Positions 33,463-41,446 are shown, counted from the stretch's first letter. The stretch is 48,350 bases of DNA from an uncultured Bacteroidota bacterium (GCA_903916255.1 CAIWVW010000106.1:1-48350), one strand, 5' to 3'. Program-made: numbers and translations. The notes: generated from the letters alone by a model not told the origin.

Positions 33463-33813
33463 TATAATTAGGATAAAGGGAGGGTAAAGAAACCAAAAAG
33501 AAATGAACAGTTTTTTTGAAGGCTTTAAAATGTATTCGCTGCACTTTAACACGGTTTTTAAACTACTGCATAAACGCAGTATGCCCTGACAAACAAATTA
33601 TTACGCTATTGCAACAATTTTTAAACTACTGTTGCGAATAAGTTGTGGGGCAAATGCCATGCAAATGCAATGCAAGTATTTGGCGAGAATTGAAGAAAAG
33701 GCCAATCCATTAGTTAGTGGTACCGAATTAGTGGAATAGTAAAATAATAGATATATGAGGTGCATTTTTTGATGAAAAGTAAATGTTTTATAATTATAGT
33801 ACAATAGAATTAG
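33463..33813. other. Intergenic region between PorE-like and T9SS genes
   Basis: Holds a direct repeat TTTTTAAACTACTG at 33555 and 33618, small hairpins (ACTGC/GCAGT and GCAACA/TGTTGC), and the 17-bp motif at 33714-33730. No credible gene is seen. Confidence 0.55.
33714..33730 (+). promoter_or_regulatory. Shared upstream motif TTAGTGGTACCGAATTA (copy 2)
   Basis: Identical in 17 bases to the motif before the Kelch gene, in the same orientation relative to the gene, 95 bp before the ATG at 33826. Confidence 0.45.
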
Positions 33814-33821
33814 TATCTTTA
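33814..33821 (+). promoter_or_regulatory. -7-like box (TATCTTTA) just before the T9SS gene
   Basis: One base off TAnnTTTG and ends 4 nt before the ATG at 33826. It supports 33826 rather than 33783 as the start and implies almost no leader. Confidence 0.5.
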
Positions 33822-33825
33822 TGGA

Positions 33826-35171
33826 ATGAAAAAGATATTATTTGTGCTTTTTGTTTTTCTATTTGTGAGGGGCAGGGTTGGGATTCTCTTGGCGGAGGTG
33901 TAAAAAGTAGTATTACAGGAAAAGTTAGTGCTTTATGTATTTATAATAATAATTTAGTTGTTGGAGGGGAATTTGATACTGTAGGAAATATCCCCACCCA
34001 TAGTATTGCTCAATGGAATGGTACTACATGGAATTGTATTCAAACGGGCCCCGAAGAAGTATATTCCTTGTTAGAATATAATGGTAACCTTGTTGCTGGT
34101 TCTGGGGAATCTGGCTTTAGCATTACAACTATACCCGGAAGGTATGGTGACATAATTGGACAATGGAACGGGACATTTTGGGACACAATAGGCTCAGGAA
34201 TAAATGGGATATTACCGTATCCCACTATGTACTCACTATGTGAATATTTTGGAAATCTTTATGCTGGGGGCATTTTTAATGGCACGACTGCCCACATTTC
34301 ATACAACAGCATAGTAAGATGGAACGGTATAACATGGGACACTCTTCCCAGACAAGATACTATTGGTGAAGTAAATATAATGACAGTGTATAATGGTACA
34401 CTTTATGTTGGAGGTATATTATTTTTAGATAGAAGTAATAACATTGCCGCTTGGAATGGTTCAATATGGTCTGCTGCTGGTAGAGGTGTTAATGGTCACG
34501 TTTATTCTTTGGCTGTATATGGAGGTAAATTATATGTAGGTGGTGCATTTGACAGTGCAGGAGGAATGCCTGCAAAAAATATTGCTACATGGGATGGTTC
34601 CGTATGGAGTGCAGTCGGCAAAGGAATAAATGATACCGTTTATGCTTTGACACCTTATGGTAGTGTTTTAATAGCCGGAGGGCTATTCGACAGTGCGGGA
34701 GGAGCATCTTGTGATAAAATAGCACTATGGGATGGTACTTCGTGGTCATCTTTAGGTAGGGGAATAACAGGGAAAGGTGTTTATTCATTGTGTAATGATA
34801 ATGGGAATCTTTTTGTAGGAGGAGTTTTTGATACAGCGGGAGGAATCCGCGTAAATAATATTGCCCAATGGAGAAGTCCACTTGGTATAAAAAATATTCA
34901 AAACAATTTCAAACATGCACTAATATATCCCAACCCCTCCTCCGGCATCTTTACTTTGTCTCTATCCAATCCCGATAGCTATCGGGAGGAAAAATGCGTC
35001 GTGGAAATTTATAATGTGCTTGGAGAACAAGTGTTGAAAGAGACCCTTCGCTACACTCAGGGTGACAATCTTATTAACTTGAGCGGTCAACCCAATGGCA
35101 TTTACCTTTACAAGGTAATAAATGAGGATGGTGATATTTTGGGAAGCGGAAAGGTGGTGATAGCGAAATAA
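33826..35171 (+). CDS. T9SS-sorted surface protein, frameshifted near the signal peptide
   Basis: From ATG 33826 the frame reads MKKILFVLFVFLFVRG, a signal peptide, then ends at a stop. The rest of the protein continues in another frame. Adding one base in the G4 run at 33869-33872 would join VRG to QGWDSLGGG and give a complete protein of about 448 residues. The body has repeated blades of the LYVGGxFDSAGGxxxxNIAxWDG type. The C-terminus is a T9SS type A sorting domain (YPNPSSGIFTLSL, VEIYNVLGEQV, GQPNGIYLYKV). A reading frame from ATG 33783 avoids the frameshift but lacks a signal peptide. The frameshift may be a real mutation or an assembly error. Confidence 0.8.
34971..34986. repeat. In-frame palindrome in the T9SS sorting domain
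   Basis: CCCGATAGCTATCGGG is a perfect 16-bp palindrome. In the gene's frame it contributes PDSYRE between the first and second strands of the sorting domain. Confidence 0.75.
35044..35067. repeat. In-frame repeat (CCCTTCGCTACACTCAGGGT) in the sorting domain
   Basis: CCCTT/AGGGT ends give a hairpin. It encodes LRYTQGD in the second variable loop of the sorting domain. This sequence resembles dispersed CCCTTCG...CAGGGTGAC repeats. Confidence 0.65.
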
Positions 35172-35173
35172 AG

Positions 35174-35246
35174 TTTCTCGCAATGACGCAGAGTGCGCAA
35201 AGTATGATTTGTATTTTCTTAGCGTTCTTTGGGCCTTTGCGAGAAA
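35174..35246. repeat. Degenerate palindromic repeat (CTCGCAA family)
   Basis: TTTCTCGCAATGACGCAGAG and, inverted, CCTTTGCGAGAAA, between convergent genes. Related to 5745-5819 and 39963-40029. Confidence 0.7.
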
Positions 35247-35252
35247 TATAGT

Positions 35253-35864
35253 TTATATCGCCCCTGTTTCAATTAACCCAATAATATTTTCGATTTCTTT
35301 GTCTTCTGTTTCGGGGTCGTAGGTGTCTTTCAGGTTGTTGCCAAATATACGTGCCACTGTTTGCCACATAAAAGCAGATAGGGAACCACGGAGTTCTTTC
35401 ACCATTTCGTAAGATGTTGTACCCGTTTGCCGGTTAATGAGTTTAATAAGAATGCGCCCCTGGTTCACGGTCATGTTTTTAAGTTCCTCTTTATATTGGG
35501 CCATCATAATTTTTTCCATCTCTTTCAGGTACTTTTTCTTCTCCGATTCCGAAGTCATGGTCTGCATAGTAGCTTCACATTGCTTAAAGGTGGCTTCCGC
35601 CATAACCGCATAAGGATAAGCTACTTTCACATCACGCCGCAGTATGTAATATTTCATGGCTTCGTTTATATCGGCAAAGTGCCTTTCGGAAATAACCATT
35701 ACAGGGCGAATGGTTATCAGGGGCATAGTGTCGCCATCTATAATAGTAGCAGGCAGTTTACACTCGAGCGGTATAAGCGCGGGGGTGGTGGTGGCTATTT
35801 GCGCAGTGGCACCTAAATATGTGATTAAGAGGAATATGTATATAAATGAAACCTGTTTAAGCAT
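35253..35864 (-). CDS. DUF4294-family secreted protein
   Basis: The 203-residue protein has an N-terminal signal peptide (ending near GATAQ) and the DUF4294 core: IDGDTMPLITIRPVMVISER, then NEAMKYYILRRDVKVAYPYA, and a long helical stretch ending VNQGRILIKLINRQTGTTSY and YDPETEDKEIENII. DUF4294 is a Bacteroidota envelope family of unknown function. It is monocistronic; a divergent transferase gene lies 117 bp away. Confidence 0.85.
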   Translation of the reverse strand: MLKQVSFIYIFLLITYLGATAQIATTTPALIPLECKLPATIIDGDTMPLITIRPVMVISERHFADINEAMKYYILRRDVKVAYPYAVMAEATFKQCEATMQTMTSESEKKKYLKEMEKIMMAQYKEELKNMTVNQGRILIKLINRQTGTTSYEMVKELRGSLSAFMWQTVARIFGNNLKDTYDPETEDKEIENIIGLIETGAI

Positions 35865-35949
35865 GATGCTTATGTAACGGGGATATTAAAATATGGTTAA
35901 TTCACCAAGCCAAATTTACAACTTAATTAGGACATTCCAATATTATTTT

Positions 35950-35957
35950 TACATTTG
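35950..35957 (+). promoter_or_regulatory. -7 box (TACATTTG) for the glycosyl-1-phosphate transferase operon
   Basis: Exact TAnnTTTG, 23 nt before the ATG at 35981. Confidence 0.6.
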
Positions 35958-35980
35958 CGTCCGGTTACAACTTCTGTGAG

Positions 35981-37102
35981 ATGGGTATAGAGATACTAAT
36001 ATTCTTAGTTTCATTTTTTGTAGTTTTTGTGTGTACTCCGTCACTCATTAAGGTTTCTCATATGAAAAACCTTACCGATGAACCCGGAGATTTACGAAAA
36101 GTGCATTCCAAACATATCCCTACATTAGGCGGCGTAATCATCTTTGCAGGAACCCTTTTTTCCATTACCTTATTAATACCAACACTGGTAGCTACCTATC
36201 CGGGTAGTTTGCATGTAGCGCTTTCCGATGTAAACTATCTTATAGCCGCTTTACTTATTTTATTTTTTATCGGAATAAAGGATGATATTGTAGGCACTGC
36301 GCCTATTTATAAACTGCTGGGACATATTCTCGTTGGTATGATATTGGTGCTGATGGCCGATATACGCATAACGGGCTTCCATGGTTTATTCGGCATACAC
36401 GAAATACCCTATTGGGCCAGCGCATTTTTATCGGTATTTACTTTTGTTGTGGTGGTAAATGCATTTAACTTTATCGATGGGCTCGATGGGCTTGCAACAG
36501 GCATAGGGCTTATCGGTTCCATAAGTTTTGGTGTATGGTTCATGCTTAGCGGAGCGCCTGCATTATCTGCTTTGGGTTTTGCGCTCGGTGGTTCCCTTTT
36601 CGCATTCCTGATTTATAATTTTTCGCCTGCAAAAATTTTTATGGGCGATTCCGGTTCGCTTTTTGTAGGATTAATACTGTGCACGTTAGGCATTAAATTA
36701 ATCGAATACGATTCTTCCCTTATTCCCAATTACCTTGTTACTATTTCAAGGCCATTGTTTGTAATGGGTTTGTTTGCATACCCGTTAATGGATATGCTTC
36801 GTATTGTAATTATCCGCACCATGAAAGGGGTTTCCCCGCTTTCAGCTGACCGCAACCATATACATCATGCATTAATCGATATTAATTTGGGCCACGGAAA
36901 ATCTTCGGCGTTGCTATATGCATATACGTTAGCGGTGGTAGGTATGGTATTCCTGGTTAGCGGGCTGAACCCAACAGTTTCTTTTTTGCTTGTGGGCGGT
37001 TTTGCCATTTGTACGTTGCAAATTCCTGTTTTTCTTAAATACAGGCAGCGCAGAAGCAAAGCCGGCATCATGAAGAATATGGAACACCACCATGCCATGT
37101 AA
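35981..37102 (+). CDS. WecA/TagO-like polyprenyl-phosphate sugar-1-phosphate transferase
   Basis: The 373-residue membrane protein has about ten helices and the MraY/WecA motifs: HIPTLGGVIIFAG near the N-terminus, NAFNFIDGLDGLATG (Mg-binding aspartates), KIFMGDSGSLFVG and DRNHIHHALID. WecA/TagO enzymes move GlcNAc-1-P (or a similar sugar phosphate) onto undecaprenyl phosphate to begin O-antigen, teichoic-acid or capsule synthesis. The DRNHIHH motif points to WecA-like rather than MraY. The next gene overlaps the stop (TAATG) and encodes a Wzi-like barrel, which fits polysaccharide surface assembly. Confidence 0.92.
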   Translation: MGIEILIFLVSFFVVFVCTPSLIKVSHMKNLTDEPGDLRKVHSKHIPTLGGVIIFAGTLFSITLLIPTLVATYPGSLHVALSDVNYLIAALLILFFIGIKDDIVGTAPIYKLLGHILVGMILVLMADIRITGFHGLFGIHEIPYWASAFLSVFTFVVVVNAFNFIDGLDGLATGIGLIGSISFGVWFMLSGAPALSALGFALGGSLFAFLIYNFSPAKIFMGDSGSLFVGLILCTLGIKLIEYDSSLIPNYLVTISRPLFVMGLFAYPLMDMLRIVIIRTMKGVSPLSADRNHIHHALIDINLGHGKSSALLYAYTLAVVGMVFLVSGLNPTVSFLLVGGFAICTLQIPVFLKYRQRRSKAGIMKNMEHHHAM

Positions 37103-38664
37103 TGGGTAAACGAATACCTTTTTCATTCCTCTTTTTAGTACTTGCTTTTTATGGCAAAGGGCAAACCAATATGACCCTCGACAGAGATTTTTTATTGCCT
37201 TACCAGTCAGATTTTAACAATAAAAACTGCACGGTTTTTACCAGCGTAATGCCTTATGATATGGAGACAATCGAGACTGTTGTTAAACATGACAGTTCAA
37301 CAAAATATAAAGATTATATTTATAAAAAGAAAGACCACCTTTTTTCTTCCGGAGCTTTAAGCGCAACTATTTATCCCCTGGCAGGCGGAAGCGGAGGCTA
37401 TGATATGTATGGCAAAAGTTCAACCTACGATTATTCCGGCGGACTGCATTTAGATGGTAAAATTGGCAACCATTTTTCATTTTCGGGGAACTATTTGGGA
37501 GGCGATATTTCCGGCCTGTCTTTTATGGATAGTATTGTTAAACGCTACCGGGTTGTTCCCGGATTGGGCTATGCCTATGGTTCTGCATCAAGCGGATATT
37601 CATATCAATACTGGGACGCATATGTATCTTACACCCTTAACAGTAATTTCAATTTCCAAATTGGAAAGGGCAAAGAATTTTTGGGTGACGGATATCGTTC
37701 TTTGTTTTTATCGGATGTTTCCACCAGCTATCCATACTTTAAAATAACGGCTACCATTTGGCACATCCAATACGTAAGTATATTTACCATTATGCAGGAT
37801 GCCACGAACCCGAGCGGGCTTTCGGCAGATTGGAACACCAAATACAGTTCCTTTCATTACCTTACATGGAATGCTTCCAAACGCTTTAACTTTTCCATTT
37901 TTGAGGCTATTACGTATGATGGCGACAGCAACCGGAATGTACGTGGTCCCGACCCATCTTATTTGAACCCAATTCTGTTTTATCAATCGGCAAACTATAA
38001 CATGGGCGACCCTGATAAATCGAATTTGGGTGCAGCTTTTAAAGTAAAAGTTGCCAAAAACGAACAGTTCTATGGGCAGGTATTAATAGATGAATTTAAA
38101 TTGCAGAATGTAATACATCACACCGGGTGGTGGGCCAATAAGCAAGGTGTGCAGTTTGGGTTTAAAGCATTTAATATGTTCAAAGTGCAAAACCTTTCTT
38201 TTCAAACGGAAGTAAATTATGTGCGACCATTTACCTATACCGCTCGCGACCCGCTTCAGAATTATTCTAACTTCAACCAGCCGCTGGCCGACCCCGAAGG
38301 TGCCAATTTTATTGAATCGGCATCATTCCTTACCTATTACCACAAAAACTTTTTGATACAAGGAAGCGCTGTAATATATCATTACGGGGGTGATAAAAAT
38401 GGTAGCGATTATGGCCAGAATATATTTATTATTTATACCGACCACGAGTATAATTATGGAAACTATGTAGGGCAGGGAGTATCAACCTATCTGGCAACTG
38501 CCGGAGTGAAATGCGATTATATCATTTCGCCAAAAATGAATTTGAAGGCGGAACTGGGAGTATATATGATAGAAGAAGATGTTGCCGGAAACGAATTCAG
38601 CGAACCCTATATTACAGTAGGCGTTAAAACATCATTGGGAAATCTCTACAGCGATTTCCGGTAA
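37102..38664 (+). CDS. Wzi/RemB-like outer-membrane barrel
   Basis: The 520-residue protein has a signal peptide (MGKRIPFSFLFLVLAFYGKG) and a long beta-barrel body rich in Tyr, Asn and Gly. The segment GKGKEFLGDGYRSLFLSDVS, then YPYFKITATIWHI, resembles capsule-assembly Wzi-like proteins, to which gliding-motility RemB belongs. The role would be surface polysaccharide attachment or gliding. Its ATG overlaps the last base of the preceding WecA-like stop codon, so the pair is translationally coupled. RemB itself would need alignment to confirm. Confidence 0.7.
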   Translation: MGKRIPFSFLFLVLAFYGKGQTNMTLDRDFLLPYQSDFNNKNCTVFTSVMPYDMETIETVVKHDSSTKYKDYIYKKKDHLFSSGALSATIYPLAGGSGGYDMYGKSSTYDYSGGLHLDGKIGNHFSFSGNYLGGDISGLSFMDSIVKRYRVVPGLGYAYGSASSGYSYQYWDAYVSYTLNSNFNFQIGKGKEFLGDGYRSLFLSDVSTSYPYFKITATIWHIQYVSIFTIMQDATNPSGLSADWNTKYSSFHYLTWNASKRFNFSIFEAITYDGDSNRNVRGPDPSYLNPILFYQSANYNMGDPDKSNLGAAFKVKVAKNEQFYGQVLIDEFKLQNVIHHTGWWANKQGVQFGFKAFNMFKVQNLSFQTEVNYVRPFTYTARDPLQNYSNFNQPLADPEGANFIESASFLTYYHKNFLIQGSAVIYHYGGDKNGSDYGQNIFIIYTDHEYNYGNYVGQGVSTYLATAGVKCDYIISPKMNLKAELGVYMIEEDVAGNEFSEPYITVGVKTSLGNLYSDFR

Positions 38665-38688
38665 GAAAAAATAAGGAAGAAGGAACGA

Positions 38689-38895
38689 TTAATCGATAAG
38701 GCCTTTGTCCTTATGGCTTGAATAATATTTGTTCATAACGAACATCCAGCCAACAAAAAGCACACTTAACAAAAGGATATAAAATACACTGGGGCACCAA
38801 CGCAACTTCTCGAGCAGGTGGAACGATTTAATAAACATACGGCCAAGCCAATTCCACGCACCTGTAATTGAATAACTATACCAATTGAGCAACAT
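38689..38895 (-). CDS. Short single-pass membrane protein (DUF6341-like)
   Basis: The 68-residue protein ends a hydrophobic span (VFYILLLSVLFVGWMFVM) after an aromatic N-terminus with EKLRWCPSVFY. This pattern recurs in a small Bacteroidota membrane family beside DUF6427-type genes, which is exactly the case here. Function unknown. A TATTTTTG box precedes it. Confidence 0.7.
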   Translation of the reverse strand: MLLNWYSYSITGAWNWLGRMFIKSFHLLEKLRWCPSVFYILLLSVLFVGWMFVMNKYYSSHKDKGLID

Positions 38896-38913
38896 AATGT
38901 ATTATTTTAGGGG

Positions 38914-38921
38914 CAAAAATA
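38914..38921 (-). promoter_or_regulatory. -7 box (TATTTTTG) for the small membrane gene
   Basis: TAnnTTTG match, 18 nt before the ATG at 38895. Confidence 0.55.
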
Positions 38922-38967
38922 GTAATTATATGAAACCGTTGCTTTTTATTTGCGAATTTTACGGCTC

Positions 38968-39942
38968 ATGTTGTTGAAAATATTTAAAACCAACCCCTTG
39001 CTTTTGCTGATTTTCGGCATTGCATTCAGTGTTTTTCTTTGGGGTTCAACGGTTTTTCATGCAGCGGTAACCCCCCGCACCTATACCGACCTTACTTTGC
39101 TGGCTCCCTTTTTCGACCAGATTCACGACAAGGTTCTGCTGAAAGCAGCCATGGGTTTTGCCATTTTAATTATTCAAGCTGCCACTTGGAACACTATTGT
39201 AAATAAGCATTCGCTGTTAAGGCAATCAACCTATTTTCCCTTCTTTTTTATGGTGCTGCTGCTAAGTTGCAGGTCGTCACTTATTGGGTTTTACCCGGCA
39301 TTGGTTTCTTCGCTTTTTCTGGTTCTTGCAGTGCATAAACTCATTTCATCGTATATGAATGAAAGGGCATTGTCGGAAGTTTTTGATGCGGGACTTTTTG
39401 TCGGAATTGCCACCTTGTTTTATATCCCTTCTATGCTGTTTCTCATATTGCTTTGGATAGGGTTACTCGTTATCCGCACCGTTAACTGGCGCGAATGGGC
39501 ATGTACTATTCTCGGTTTTCTGGTGCCTTTTCTTTTTACCTTTACCTATAATCTTGTTTTCTTTCCGAAATACCCCTGGTACAATAAAATTATGAGCGAA
39601 TTTTATTACCACAGCACCCATCTTTCCTTTTCATGGGAACAGATTACAGTTATGGTTATTATATGCCTTGCTGCCGCCGGAAGCCTTTGGTTTTTTGTGA
39701 ACAGAATAACCGATAATGTAGTAAAGGCGCAAAAATTCTGGATACTCATGCTGTGGTTCATTCTTATAGCAGCCGCTTCGGTATTAATTTGTCCCGTAAA
39801 AGATTCCCGCGCTTTTTCCATAGTAGCTATTCCGGGTTCATTTGTACTGGCTGCATATTTTTTAAAAACCCGCGCCAAATTAATCCCTGAATTAATATTC
39901 CTGTCTTTATTGGGAGGCGTTATTATCAGCATGTTTTTCTAG
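38968..39942 (+). CDS. Polytopic membrane protein (DUF6427-like)
   Basis: This 324-residue protein has about nine hydrophobic segments and starts MLLKIFKTNPLLLLIFG. Motifs such as SRAFSIVAIPGSFVLAAYFL near the end fit the DUF6427 family seen in Bacteroidota near DUF6341-like genes. No enzymatic motif is evident. The ATG at 38968 is preferred to a TTG 18 bp upstream. It reads away from the adjacent small membrane gene; the two are divergent with 72 bp between starts. Function unknown. Confidence 0.75.
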   Translation: MLLKIFKTNPLLLLIFGIAFSVFLWGSTVFHAAVTPRTYTDLTLLAPFFDQIHDKVLLKAAMGFAILIIQAATWNTIVNKHSLLRQSTYFPFFFMVLLLSCRSSLIGFYPALVSSLFLVLAVHKLISSYMNERALSEVFDAGLFVGIATLFYIPSMLFLILLWIGLLVIRTVNWREWACTILGFLVPFLFTFTYNLVFFPKYPWYNKIMSEFYYHSTHLSFSWEQITVMVIICLAAAGSLWFFVNRITDNVVKAQKFWILMLWFILIAAASVLICPVKDSRAFSIVAIPGSFVLAAYFLKTRAKLIPELIFLSLLGGVIISMFF

Positions 39943-39962
39943 GCCGGTAAGATTCCAAATCG

Positions 39963-40029
39963 GTCTCGCAAAGACGCAAAGCCCGCTGAGTTAAATCTGT
40001 ATTTTCTTTGCGGGCTTTGCGTCTTTGCG
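39963..40029. repeat. Palindromic repeat interrupted by the IS1-family element
   Basis: The left arm (39963-39986) faces the right arm at 40010-40029, which continues after the element at 43288-43291 (AGAC). With the element and one target copy removed, the arms are perfect over 24 bp. Same family as 5745-5819 and 35174-35246. Confidence 0.85.
40022..40029. repeat. Target-site duplication, left copy (TCTTTGCG)
   Basis: The same 8 bp, TCTTTGCG, follows the right terminal repeat at 43280-43287. 8-9 bp duplications are typical of IS1. Confidence 0.85.
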
Positions 40030-40048
40030 GGTAGTGTCTCAGTTTGAA
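40030..40048 (+). repeat. Left terminal inverted repeat
   Basis: GGTAGTGTCTCAGTTTGAA; exact inverted copy at 43261-43279. Confidence 0.9.
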
Positions 40049-40082
40049 TTTTTATTTTTTGCGGAGGTAAATATATAGTGTT

Positions 40083-40090
40083 TATCTTTG
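40083..40090 (+). promoter_or_regulatory. -7 box (TATCTTTG) for passenger gene 1
   Basis: Four nt before the ATG at 40095, so the transcript would be leaderless. Confidence 0.6.
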
Positions 40091-40094
40091 CCCC

Positions 40095-40325
40095 ATGCGA
40101 CAACCCAAAAGACCGAAGGACACAAACCAACGTGCAAAATATATTGCAGACCTATTAACGGGAGAGGCAACAGAGCCAAATCCTGACGAGGGTAAGAATC
40201 CCGCTGCGGTCGCATTAGGGAGATTAGGCGGTTTAAAAGGCGGCAAAGCCCGTGCTTCCAAACTTTCAGCCAAGAAACGCAAGGAAATAGCCCAAAAGGC
40301 GGCTAAAAAGCGTTGGAGTAAGTGA
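40095..40325 (+). CDS. Passenger gene 1: small basic KGG/GGK-rich protein
   Basis: The 76-residue protein has a polar N-terminus (MRQPKRPKDTNQRAKYIADL) and a basic C-terminus with GRLGGLKGGKARASKLSAKK then RKEIAQKAAKKRW. The KARxxKLS and KxAxKRW patterns resemble small nucleic-acid-binding or histone-H1-like tails and a recurrent hypothetical family in other bacteria; no domain is certain. DNA or RNA binding is a plausible guess. It is the first gene inside the element, with a box directly upstream. Basic residues dominate. Confidence 0.65.
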   Translation: MRQPKRPKDTNQRAKYIADLLTGEATEPNPDEGKNPAAVALGRLGGLKGGKARASKLSAKKRKEIAQKAAKKRWSK

Positions 40326-40535
40326 TTTTTTTTAAATGACCCACTACCCTCTATTTTCTCAATAAATAGATTTATGTTGTTTTTAATAAACTACACAAAT
40401 GGGCTGTATATAACCTATTGTACTACCCAAAATGATGATATGAAAGTACAACTATACAACAACCGTAAAAACAACTACAAAACATAGGCAAAAAAATATT
40501 TTCATAAAAAACTAACTTAGTATATAAATAAGTAT

Positions 40536-40543
40536 TATATTTG
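40536..40543 (+). promoter_or_regulatory. -7 box (TATATTTG) for passenger gene 2
   Basis: The surrounding 17 bp (40527-40543, AATAAGTATTATATTTG) are identical to those at 41412-41428 before the transposase. Confidence 0.65.
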
Positions 40544-40565
40544 CGCTGACTTCAAAAAAAACAAG

Positions 40566-41042
40566 ATGGCACAAATTGATGATTCAACTAACCTTTTTAG
40601 AAAGGAACGGGCAAAACTAAAGAAATCCTATGAAGATAATCTAAAGGAAAATGAAAGATTAGCCAAACTAATCCATAACCTTGACATTGTTTTGGGGGAG
40701 AGTATTGTTGAATTATCCTCTGTTAATAACGGAGACAATAAAATTACTTTAAAACCTGAATGGTCAAAAGTGAGTTTTGCGGCAGTAGATTCGCCTGATG
40801 TTAAGTTAATGACTTCTGGCGGAATAGTCAGGGCTAAGTACCCTGATGTTACGGGGAAGGTTAAAGTACGATATTTAACTGCTATTTCTAATGCCTTACA
40901 GCAATTAACTGAACAAGGAAAACTAAAACGTGCTGAATGGGGCGGCAAAGGATGGCTATATGGTACGCCTGACAAATTTAATGACGATAATACACCTAAA
41001 ACAGAATATTTACCAGCAGATTATAAGGAAAAAAAACAGTAA
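40566..41042 (+). CDS. Passenger gene 2: coiled-coil/winged-helix-like protein
   Basis: The 158-residue protein has an N-terminal coiled coil rich in Lys/Glu/Asn (about 10-50, ERAKLKKSYEDNLKENERLA) and a C-terminal part (about 95-145) with YLTAISNALQQLTEQGKLKR and AEWGGKGWLYG, which looks like a small winged-helix domain with a wing glycine turn. It could be a DNA-binding regulator of the element. It has the same 17-bp promoter box as the transposase. No family recognised. Confidence 0.65.
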   Translation: MAQIDDSTNLFRKERAKLKKSYEDNLKENERLAKLIHNLDIVLGESIVELSSVNNGDNKITLKPEWSKVSFAAVDSPDVKLMTSGGIVRAKYPDVTGKVKVRYLTAISNALQQLTEQGKLKRAEWGGKGWLYGTPDKFNDDNTPKTEYLPADYKEKKQ

Positions 41043-41043
41043 T

Positions 41044-41232
41044 AGTCTGATTGTCAGACTTTAAACAGATATTGGCGGAGAGTGGCTGAACAAGCCAAGT
41101 GCTACAACACTAAAAATATGGTGAAAAACCAAACTCCGCCCACCGTATTGCCCCCGACAACTGCATAGTGCATTAGGCTTTCTACCTATGTACTTTCAGG
41201 GTTCGCCAGAGCCTTAGGGGGCAATTATTTTT
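41044..41232 (+). ncRNA. Candidate structured RNA upstream of the transposase
   Basis: A hairpin AGTCTGA-TTG-TCAGACT (41044-41060) follows passenger gene 2's stop. Then GGCGGAG (41074-41080) pairs with CTCCGCC (41134-41140), enclosing three small hairpins: TGGCT/AGCCA, AGTG/CACT and TGGT/ACCA, a cloverleaf-like multibranch. Next, ATTGCCCCC (41147-41155) pairs with GGGGGCAAT (41217-41225) around an inner AGGCT/AGCCT pair and is followed by TATTTTTA, like a terminator. No protein-coding frame explains it. RNA status is inferred. Confidence 0.45.
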
Positions 41233-41411
41233 AGAACGCAGGACAAAGATATATCATTTTTTGTTCCCTTCAACATCTTTTCCCTAAAAAGTTCTAAAAA
41301 AAATTACATCTTCGGATGTTAGTATCTGTTATTGTCTGTACGTAAAAAATATAATAATCAAGTAACCAATGATATAACAATGTAAATGAACTTTATGCTT
41401 GACAAGTCAAG
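41233..41411. other. Gap before the transposase promoter, no gene seen
   Basis: A+T-rich non-coding sequence without a further conserved signal that I can see, ahead of the AATAAGTATTATATTTG box. Confidence 0.5.
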
Positions 41412-41420
41412 AATAAGTAT

Positions 41421-41428
41421 TATATTTG
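41421..41428 (+). promoter_or_regulatory. -7 box (TATATTTG) for the transposase
   Basis: Exact TAnnTTTG, 18 nt before the ATG at 41447; the 17 bp preceding and including it are duplicated at passenger gene 2. Confidence 0.65.
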
Positions 41429-41446
41429 TGTCCTAATTCAGACGCT

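Noticed and set aside
33783-33825. ATG at 33783 as true start of the T9SS protein
   Set aside because: It would yield a polar N-terminus without a signal peptide, while 33826 starts a perfect signal peptide in another frame. Retained only as an alternative.
41074-41140. A tRNA gene in the IS1-family element
   Set aside because: The fold is cloverleaf-like, but there is no TTCGA T-loop, the anticodon loop is 6 nt, and no clear CCA end is present. Kept only as a candidate structured RNA.
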